From Photorhabdus laumondii subsp. laumondii (lineage in GTDB: Bacteria; Pseudomonadota; Gammaproteobacteria; Enterobacterales; Enterobacteriaceae), in contig NZ_CP024901.1 in the NCBI RefSeq assembly GCF_003343245.1, forward strand, positions 3,658,001 to 3,722,000: a DNA stretch of 64,000 nucleotides, read 5' to 3'. Under the pieces are notes generated by a model that did not search any database, had not been told where the DNA came from, and saw only the letters and a list, made by a program, of their open reading frames with translations. Position numbers and translations under genes: made by a program. Positions 57,710 to 64,000 of this stretch are shown in pieces. Numbering within the stretch: position 1 is the stretch's first letter; each line of letters starts with the position of its first letter.

Positions 57710-58472
57710 GTTTCTCACCTTCAGAAATCGAATAAATACTGAGACCTGTCACCATATCACCAATAAGTTCAGCAATCAAAGGTATCCTCCCCATCACCTG
57801 CCATCCCCTAATGTAATCAGTTTTTATATACCGAAATAAACGAAAAGTTCCGGGCCTCACAACAGATCTTGCCATTCCGTACCCAGACAACGCCAGATCT
57901 ACATAACCGTAAACTCTATCACCATCAGTTTCACTATAACCAAGCGTTTTAGCTGCATCACGATAAACATCTCTTACCGGACCTGAAACCTCTTTCCTTA
58001 ATAACAGGTAATACCCATTCTCATAAACATTATTTCCTCCCTGTATCAGTAGAGGTACACCAAAACCGGCACAAGCGGCGCCAAGAGAGGCCACACATAC
58101 GCCAAGACCGGCAAAAATCTGAGAACCACCGCTAACAAAACCAATTCGTTTCAAAGTTAAATTGGTTTTTTCATCCTCTTCTTCTTTTTGAACAATCATA
58201 TATATCTGGCTATCATTCATTAACAGGTCAAATTCCTGTCTCTTTAGGTTATCTATTTCATCTTGCAGGATTGCAATACCACCATCAGCAGATAAGCAAT
58301 TTGTACCTATCTCATGATTAACCGTTCTGATGAGTTCATTTATTTCAAAAAGGAAACGACTTCCGCTTCTAACATCAGAAAGATATCTAAAATTAAGCTT
58401 GGATGATATCTCATGTAATTCTTGGATTTTGGGCTCTAAATAATGCCAACTCTGTCTTGATGAAAATACCAT
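57702..58472 (-). CDS. DUF4225-type protein, putative type VI effector
   Basis: 256 residues. A helical N-terminus (~1-110) is followed by a glycine-rich hydrophobic block (GFVSGGSQIFAGLGVCVASL, GAACAGFGVPLLIQGGNNVY) and a C-terminal region (YRDAAKTLGY, DGDRVYGYVDLALSGYGMAR, RLFRYIKTDY) typical of the DUF4225 family. Members are recurrent toxin domains beside hcp/vgrG genes. The hydrophobic hairpin and membrane-bound partners suggest membrane attack, which is inference. GAGGT 6 bases before ATG 58472. Confidence 0.72.
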   Translation of the reverse strand: MVFSSRQSWHYLEPKIQELHEISSKLNFRYLSDVRSGSRFLFEINELIRTVNHEIGTNCLSADGGIAILQDEIDNLKRQEFDLLMNDSQIYMIVQKEEEDEKTNLTLKRIGFVSGGSQIFAGLGVCVASLGAACAGFGVPLLIQGGNNVYENGYYLLLRKEVSGPVRDVYRDAAKTLGYSETDGDRVYGYVDLALSGYGMARSVVRPGTFRLFRYIKTDYIRGWQVMGRIPLIAELIGDMVTGLSIYSISEGEKHE

Positions 58473-59058
58473 GTTAAACCTCTATAACTCGTTAATTTTG
58501 ACTCATGCGATCCCCAAACAATGTGATAACCATTCCATGATCCTGTCCAAAAGAACATTGTAAGCCCTTAACCTTAGAATGCTGATTGTAAATTCCAATG
58601 GATAACCGTTATATAAAAAGGTCCTCATCCACGGCTGAATCAGATAGCTATGATTTGGTCCCACATGATCCTAATTCCTGACAATACCTATTAAGGCACT
58701 CCAATATCGAGAAATACTTTTCCATAGCGAATACCCAGATTATCTGGGCCATACAATATCTTTACGACTTCTATCAAACCAAACCCATTAAATCACAACA
58801 ATAGAACAACAAACAGTCTTTTTTCCCCGGATATTCTATTTCCTAAACACTAACCATTATTCAAACCTAATTTTTCTCTAAACGCTATCTATTATTCAAA
58901 CCTAACCATTCCCTGCTATATGCTATTATTTTCTTCCTTACACGATTAGAGTTTCATTTGAAATAACATTTTCCACATCGGCTTAATGCCAAAATCAGCA
59001 ATATCAGTCAGGCAATGTCTCTTATGCTCAGGCATAGTGTTCTCAATTGGAGGATACA
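58473..59058. other. Intergenic, no gene seen
   Basis: 586 bases between the putative effector and the AraC-type gene. It contains promoters for both by position. The near repeat of TTATTCAAACCTAA (58857 and 58892 areas) is the only pattern I see. Confidence 0.4.
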
Positions 59059-59343
59059 ATGCACAATGATAAAACTGACGCCTACGTCAAACGATTCAAT
59101 CAGGTATTTAATTATATTGAGCGTCATTTGGATGAACCGCTCACATTGGAACAACTGAGTGAGGTAGCGAATTTTTCGCGTTATCACTTTCACAGGCAGT
59201 TTGCCAATTACTGCGGTATACCGGTAGGGCGCTATATCCAATTAATGCGATTAAAGCGTGCTTCCTACCTTCATTACCTTAATTTTGTGCATGAAGTCGC
59301 TACACACGAATTACTGACGGATATTTACTTACCGCTTAAATAG
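59059..59343 (+). pseudogene. AraC-family regulator with internal deletion
   Basis: 94 residues. The first ~75 match the start of AraC-type regulators that carry a GyrI-like domain: VFNYIERHLDEPLTLEQLSE, VANFSRYHFHRQFANYCGIP, RYIQLMRLKRASY. Then, where the second helix-turn-helix should follow, the sequence jumps to FVHEVATHELLTDIYLPLK, which is the usual extreme C-terminus of the same family. About 190 codons are therefore missing in frame, including half of the DNA-binding domain and nearly all of the ligand domain. Good GGAGG site before ATG 59059. Probably non-functional, though a short protein can be made. Confidence 0.75.
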
Positions 59344-59512
59344 AGTGGCGCTTGTGTCGCAGGCACATATTTTACGGCACGTTATTAACAGTTTGCTCAA
59401 AACCTCGAAAGAACGGTACTGTCGTATTGGAGGATGGCTAACAGCCCCCCTCCAGCTCTTCATCAATAATCAATAAGAATGTAAAACCTCATTAATTTCT
59501 ACTCAGATTACT

Positions 59513-60079
59513 TTAGATAACTCTTTTTGGACTATTCTCATTTTTTTTATAAACAATAATTTCATCAAAATCGTTATTACGTGTCAGCCACAGAGAAAGT
59601 GCTTTCAGCGAATCAGGGGTGAATTCATCACAGCGAGCGGTTATCTCCTCCGGTGTCAACCAGCATACATCATCAATTTCCGCTTCCTGTAAAGCAAACG
59701 GACCGTGACTGATACAACTGAATAGTGCGCCACAAATACGGCAGTCCTCTGCTTCATAATAAAAACTACCATGTTCTGCAAAAGGCACACCGGCAATACC
59801 TAACTCCTCTTCCGCTTCGCGCCGGGCAGAATCCAGCATATTTTCACCCGTCAGCACCACACCACCTGCGGTCGCGTCCAGATTTCCCGGATAAAAATCT
59901 TTAGTCACTGTACGATGTTGAACCAAAATCTTTCCCATGCCGTTGTGAACGACAATATAAGTCGCACGGTGTCGTAAACGTTGGGCACGCATTTGCCGAC
60001 GCGTAGCCTGAGCGATGACTTCATTATTTTCATTAACGATATCAATCCACTCAATATTCACTACATTCTCTTGTTCCAT
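59513..60079 (-). CDS. yfcD: Nudix hydrolase YfcD
   Basis: 188 residues. Nudix box [23 protein letters not shown] is complete (G-x5-E-x7-REAEEELG). The N-terminal [20 protein letters not shown] and [10 protein letters not shown] are as in YfcD, an uncharacterised phosphohydrolase related to isopentenyl-diphosphate isomerase. The start chosen ([11 protein letters not shown]) agrees with the family; an upstream ATG at 60115 would add 12 residues. Single gene; chromosomal backbone. Confidence 0.85.
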   Translation of the reverse strand: MEQENVVNIEWIDIVNENNEVIAQATRRQMRAQRLRHRATYIVVHNGMGKILVQHRTVTKDFYPGNLDATAGGVVLTGENMLDSARREAEEELGIAGVPFAEHGSFYYEAEDCRICGALFSCISHGPFALQEAEIDDVCWLTPEEITARCDEFTPDSLKALSLWLTRNNDFDEIIVYKKNENSPKRVI

Positions 60080-60115
60080 CTTCAAAAAACCTTTTTTATT
60101 AGCAAAAAATTGCAA

Positions 60116-60385
60116 ATCTACAAGACGTTTATTTTACTCAAAACAACCAAATCGATAGAGGCTCTACGAAGTTATTCGTTTCGGACGGCTCATGCAACCT
60201 TTTCGCTAAACTTGAAATAGAACAGCAACGAAACTGTAGCCCGATAAGATTTTTACTGGTAATGATAACAGGGTTGATAGCTTCATTTTATCAACCCTGC
60301 AAATTAGAAAAGAGAATCTCAACCATCATCCGCCCATATTCCTCATTATGGCGGCATTATTTCCTAGCGTTCTATTATTCGGTTA
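60116..60385. other. Intergenic with a 10-bp inverted repeat
   Basis: No gene seen. CAGGGTTGAT and ATCAACCCTG (60269-60299) form a perfect stem without a T tract, so it is not a convincing terminator. Confidence 0.4.
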
Positions 60386-60512
60386 TATACCCGTCATCTT
60401 TCAAGTTGCCTCTTTGTTGGCTGCACTCACTCACCCCGGTCACATAGTTTTCTATGCTCCCGGGGATTCGCTCCCTTGCCGTCGCGATGCATCTTGAAAT
60501 CCATAGGGTATA
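60386..60512 (+). repeat. 127-bp MITE-like repeat, copy 9
   Basis: TATACCCGTCATC to CCATAGGGTATA, between yfcD and the lipase gene, near the 3' end of the latter. Confidence 0.9.
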
Positions 60513-60560
60513 AATATCAATTCACTAATCTTAATATTTAATTTATTCACCTTTATTTCA

Positions 60561-62438
60561 TCATAACTCTTTCTCAATCCGTGTGGCAATATTGGTATAA
60601 CGCGTTAAGGCCAAAATACTCTGTTTATCTTGTAAAGTATCAATAAGTGCTTGTTCTAACTGGTTATCCATATTCAAAAATAGTGTATTACGTTGCCGAA
60701 TATCAGGAATAATATCACTCCTTTCATTCATTGTATTTTCAAATAATTGCTTCTGATCTTGATAAAAATAATATTTGTCTGGCGCAAACAACTCTGCAAT
60801 TCGATCGCCAATGTAATGAATATATTTAAGCATACGATGATCAGGCACCCCCAAGGCATATTTCAAAGTCGGGTTTGCATTACGTGGAAACCATTTGTTC
60901 TTATCAGCGTCGCTTATCTGTTTAAAAAATTCTTTCTGAATCTCCAATGCCACCTTCATATTATCTTTCGTTTCATTATTCAATGACGGAATCAAATACA
61001 ATTTTGCCATGACAGGTAATATTTCTGTGAGCCGTATAAGATCGTTTGAATCACTCTTTTTTAAAGTTTCAATAATGAGATCAGCTTTATAAAAGTGAAC
61101 GATTTCCCCATGATGCAAGAAAACTTCCTGACCGTTTGTTAAACCTAACAATTCAATAGTACTAAATAGATAACCCAAAGGCCCCCAATAATTATAAAGC
61201 CAATTATCTAAGTCTTTTTCCGGGGGCATAGAGGGGACTAGATCATTTTCATTCACATGACGGTAATGTGTAATTTCTTCTAATTCTTGTACTGCACTAC
61301 GGGTTAATGTCCGCGGCATCCCATAACTATATAAGCAAGGATGATATTTTTTCAGTTGGGCACTATGTAATAACCCTAAAGCGCCCCCCAAACTGTGTCC
61401 ACAAATAAATAAGTTTCGACTTCTAGCTAAATCAATAACTTTATCAAACACATTTTCATCAGAACCGGGAGCTTTTAACTGACCAATAAGATTAAATGCC
61501 TCCCAAAAACCCCGATGAACCTTACCATTATTAATAAAACCACTGCATACACCGTCTGGCTCACAACCCAATTTCAATGGTTGATACATAATGTCAGTGA
61601 GGGCGTCATTGACACTCGCCGTTCCCCGCCAGCTAACAATAATTTCCTGTTGATTAGCGACATAAAATAACTCCGTATCTCCTATCCCACTTTCACCCGC
61701 TTTTGAATCAATAAATACAACATCAGTATAACGTTCACTAAATGGCACATCATAAACAATGGGCGTACGTGATATTTTTTCCACCTTACTCGGTAATTGG
61801 GATATATCCAGCATTTGTCGGTTAAAAAAATGAGTAATAGAACCGGCTATATCAACATTATCATCAAAATATGACAGCAATCCCATTAATGCCAAATTAT
61901 AAGCATTCACCAGGGAATAATCTTTCTGATGATGTAACAATAGTACCCATGCACGAAACGGGCACACTTCCAAAATATATCGGCAGTTTGTTGAGAGAAC
62001 ACGAAAACCTTTCGGTACTGGGTCTGGGAAATGATAACGTGGCGGTTTCTCCTCTATCCATTTATCAATGACAGGCAAGCCATCACTTATCTGTCCAATT
62101 GTCACATAACGGTGTTGATGACCTTCCGTTTCTGCTTTTGGTTTGACAACTGACGCCCTAATACTGCGTTTTTCCCGTAATGGACGCTGTTCCATTTCAT
62201 CAGCTAATGGTTGAGCACTGATATATAACGTTACCGCATCAGATGACAAGTTTTCTTCCCGAAGCAATCCTTGATTATTAGTCACACCTTTGCGCTCATC
62301 TCGCAACCTCCCGCTGCTTATCAGACGATAAGGCATATTCACTAATGGATTACCTTGTTCATCAACTAATTGAAACTCCACCCAATTTTCTGTCATTTTT
62401 TGGCTATCAATAGTGCCGCTTGGGCATAATTCGCTCAT
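60561..62438 (-). CDS. Class 3 lipase, putative type VI phospholipase effector (Tle/TseL-like)
   Basis: 625 residues. The N-terminal ~75 form a small beta domain (VEFQLVDEQGNPLVNMPYRL, GLLREENLSSDAVTLYI), common on type VI cargo. The lipase_3 core (~225-410) has EIIVSWRGTASVNDALTDI, GHSLGG with Ser349 as nucleophile, YSYGMPRTLT and Asp399 in NENDLVPSMPP; a His lies in FLHHGEIVHF. The C-terminal ~180 residues are helical and unassigned. Size and order resemble V. cholerae TseL (Tle2), which hydrolyses phospholipids of rival cells. No signal peptide, in line with type VI delivery. I see no immunity gene on either side, which is odd for such an effector. It is an alternative that it acts as a secreted or intracellular lipase. 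Confidence 0.8.
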   Translation of the reverse strand: MSELCPSGTIDSQKMTENWVEFQLVDEQGNPLVNMPYRLISSGRLRDERKGVTNNQGLLREENLSSDAVTLYISAQPLADEMEQRPLREKRSIRASVVKPKAETEGHQHRYVTIGQISDGLPVIDKWIEEKPPRYHFPDPVPKGFRVLSTNCRYILEVCPFRAWVLLLHHQKDYSLVNAYNLALMGLLSYFDDNVDIAGSITHFFNRQMLDISQLPSKVEKISRTPIVYDVPFSERYTDVVFIDSKAGESGIGDTELFYVANQQEIIVSWRGTASVNDALTDIMYQPLKLGCEPDGVCSGFINNGKVHRGFWEAFNLIGQLKAPGSDENVFDKVIDLARSRNLFICGHSLGGALGLLHSAQLKKYHPCLYSYGMPRTLTRSAVQELEEITHYRHVNENDLVPSMPPEKDLDNWLYNYWGPLGYLFSTIELLGLTNGQEVFLHHGEIVHFYKADLIIETLKKSDSNDLIRLTEILPVMAKLYLIPSLNNETKDNMKVALEIQKEFFKQISDADKNKWFPRNANPTLKYALGVPDHRMLKYIHYIGDRIAELFAPDKYYFYQDQKQLFENTMNERSDIIPDIRQRNTLFLNMDNQLEQALIDTLQDKQSILALTRYTNIATRIEKEL

Positions 62439-62894
62439 AATTATTATCTTCCTTTTTTTATTCTGGAATATTAGTTCGACACTTATTATCAGATCGATAC
62501 ACTAATAATAGTGGGAGAGAAAATTCATTCACTCAAGTCTGTAATTGTAATAAAATTCAATAAATGCAAAACGAATATAATTATGAAAAATATAAAGTGA
62601 AAAATGGCAACAAAATAACAATGAAGATCATTGATTTATTTAATTTCACAAATGCTAAATCCACAAAAAATAAAAAACCCAAACGTATTCACCTGACATA
62701 GAGTTATAATCACCACAAAAACAAAAAAATAATATTTTGATTTACATGATAAAAATATTATCCTTACTAACTATCATGATTAATCATTAAATTTTATTTT
62801 TGATGAATTAAATAATGAAAAAATTCCATCTATGCTCAACTAGAACAGCAATAATAAATTCATTAATAATATACTGATGTTTTATTATTGATAA
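62439..62894. other. AT-rich upstream region of the lipase gene
   Basis: About 455 very AT-rich bases with no gene; the lipase promoter should be here. No convincing operator seen. Confidence 0.4.
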
Positions 62895-63021
62895 TATACC
62901 CGTCATCTTTCAAGTTGCCTCTTTGTTGGCTGCACTCGCTCACCCCGGTCACATCGTTATCTATGCTCCCAGGGATTCACTCCTTTGCCGTCGCGATGCA
63001 TCTTGAAATCCATAGGGTATA
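62895..63021 (+). repeat. 127-bp MITE-like repeat, copy 10
   Basis: TATACCCGTCATC to CCATAGGGTATA; immediately before the second IS630-type element. Confidence 0.9.
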
Positions 63022-63052
63022 AATAACTTTTCAAAATAATAGATCACTTGGA

Positions 63053-64000
63053 GGGAACTCAGTCCGATTTTTGCGATCTGATCAATTGCGAAAAATCCCA
63101 AACCCCAACACGGACTGAGTGATGCCTATCATAGCACCTATACCTCAAGATGAATGCCAGAAAATGAGAAAACTTATCCATAAAACCCGTGATAAGAACT
63201 ATTCCCGTCGATTAACCGCGTTATTGATGCTCAATGAAGGATTGACAGTGACTTATGTCGCCAAGACCCTTCATGCCGCACGCTCTTCCGTCAATCGTTG
63301 GGTTCAGTGGTTTACATTATATGGGCTGGAAGGACTCGAAAGTTTACCCGTTGGCCGACCTGTTGTCTGGGATCTCTCCCCACTCTATAACCTCTTACTT
63401 TTCTTATTACAGCAATCCCCCCAAAAGTTAGGCTATCTCCGCTCTCGCTGGAGCCTTGAACTCATGACTCATACCCTCAATGAATTACTCAACCTCTCTC
63501 TGACGCAAAATGTCCTTTATCGTTACTTTGCTCAGGTGGGGATTGTCTGGCGTAGAGCGGCACCCACAGTGAAACAACCTGATCCCGAATACGATGAGAA
63601 AATGGCAAAGATCGCGGAAGCCAAAGCGAACATTTCAGAAAAACATCCCGTTTTTTATGAAGATGAGGTGGATATTGATCTAAACCCGAAAATCGGCGCG
63701 GACTGGTGCTTCAAAGGACAACAAAAACGGGTTATCACCCCGGGAAAAAACGAAAAACATTACCTTGCGGGCTGCCTTAATGCCCAAACAGAGCAAATCA
63801 CCTATGTTAAAGGAATAAAAAAGAATTCTGATTTATTTATCAAAATGTTAGATGAACTGAATCATCAATATCCCCATGCGGAAACCCTCACATTAATCTT
63901 AGATAACTACTGTATTCATAAAAGTCAGAAGGTAAAGGACTGGCTGGCACGACATCCAAAATTTACCCTGTTGTTTTTACCGGTCTATTCACCGTGGCTA
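63053..64000 (+). mobile_element. IS630-type element, left part, cut by window end
   Basis: Transposase gene preceded by an elaborate palindrome: ACTCAGTCCG (63057-63066) pairs with CGGACTGAGT (63111-63120), and inside it GATTTTTGCGAT pairs imperfectly with ATTGCGAAAAATC. This is probably the left terminal region. It differs from the IS at 43197. Confidence 0.7.
63122..64000 (+). CDS. IS630-family transposase (partial, continues past window)
   Basis: At least 293 residues, open to the right edge. MPIIAPIPQDECQKMRKLIH is followed by a helix-turn-helix (LTVTYVAKTLHAARSSVNRW) and DDE domain: first Asp in FYEDEVDIDLNPKIG, second in LTLILDNYCIHKSQ; the third (Glu, after LPVYSPWL) lies beyond the edge. 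No ribosome binding site is seen before ATG 63122; it lies right after the closing arm of the leader hairpin. Only distantly related to the transposase at 43210. Confidence 0.88.
   Translation, partial: MPIIAPIPQDECQKMRKLIHKTRDKNYSRRLTALLMLNEGLTVTYVAKTLHAARSSVNRWVQWFTLYGLEGLESLPVGRPVVWDLSPLYNLLLFLLQQSPQKLGYLRSRWSLELMTHTLNELLNLSLTQNVLYRYFAQVGIVWRRAAPTVKQPDPEYDEKMAKIAEAKANISEKHPVFYEDEVDIDLNPKIGADWCFKGQQKRVITPGKNEKHYLAGCLNAQTEQITYVKGIKKNSDLFIKMLDELNHQYPHAETLTLILDNYCIHKSQKVKDWLARHPKFTLLFLPVYSPWL

Noticed and set aside
5013..63021. CRISPR array
   Set aside because: The repeated units are 127-bp palindromic elements spread over 58 kb in both orientations, not short direct repeats with regular spacers.
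1..64000. tRNA or rRNA genes
   Set aside because: No cloverleaf-like or rRNA-like stretch was noticed, but this was by eye only; tRNAscan-SE would settle it.

Overview
The window fits a Photorhabdus chromosome (Enterobacterales, Morganellaceae; insect pathogen and nematode symbiont). The evidence is an mcf2-type 'makes caterpillars floppy' toxin, multimodular peptide synthetases, a complete AI-2 lsr system, orphan type VI secretion cargo genes, and ten copies of a ~127-bp palindromic repeat scattered between genes. Base composition is mostly AT-rich. The exception is about 6.8-19.4 kb, which is visibly GC-richer with different codon habits and looks acquired.

Layout. (1) 1-4482 (-): 5' part of a nonribosomal peptide synthetase (NRPS1) that continues off the left edge, with a long AT-rich leader behind it. 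(2) 5946-6239 (-): a remnant of an NRPS thioesterase. (3) 6476-19417 (+): a type I secretion system with two ATPases and an adaptor (rtxB/rtxD/rtxE type), followed by the giant toxin mcf2. The toxin carries a HopA1/HrmA-like N-terminus, a C58 cysteine-protease-like domain with an intact Cys/His/Asp triad, and a clostridial-toxin-type translocation domain. A small secreted protein follows. (4) 20518-30453 (-): NRPS2, a complete three-module paralogue of NRPS1 with a terminal thioesterase. Its leader is homologous to that of NRPS1. (5) 31.7-34.3 kb: an hcp remnant, then an Rpn-family nuclease gene whose 3' end has been tandemly duplicated to give a free-standing copy of its C-terminal tail. (6) 34.9-44.6 kb (-): a transporter plus an apparent small-molecule cluster (ANL ligase, exporter, Gfo/Idh/MocA-type dehydrogenase, citrate-synthase-like enzyme, nucleotidyltransferase). 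The nucleotidyltransferase gene is split by an IS630 element. (7) 44.7-53.9 kb: a ThDP-enzyme remnant, then lsrK and lsrR (-) divergent from lsrACDBFG (+). (8) 53.9-55.8 kb: an IS200-type element and a YafO-type toxin operon with an unusual third small gene. (9) 56.4-62.4 kb: a solo hcp, a DUF4225-type putative effector with two tandem putative immunity genes, an internally deleted AraC regulator, yfcD, and a class 3 lipase that resembles a type VI effector. (10) The window ends inside a second IS630-type transposase gene.

How the parts work together. The RtxBDE-type exporter sits directly before mcf2 and probably secretes it; the outer-membrane TolC partner is not in the window. NRPS1 and NRPS2 come from one duplicated ancestor; the TE remnant and shared leaders show that the toxin cassette lies inside this old tandem array. 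The lsr genes import, phosphorylate and degrade AI-2 under LsrR. The hcp, DUF4225 and lipase genes look like scattered type VI secretion cargo. The ~127-bp repeats have ends like those of the resident IS630 element, which suggests they are non-autonomous derivatives.

All calls come from reading the sequence; no database search was run. Family names rest on motifs and recalled family features.
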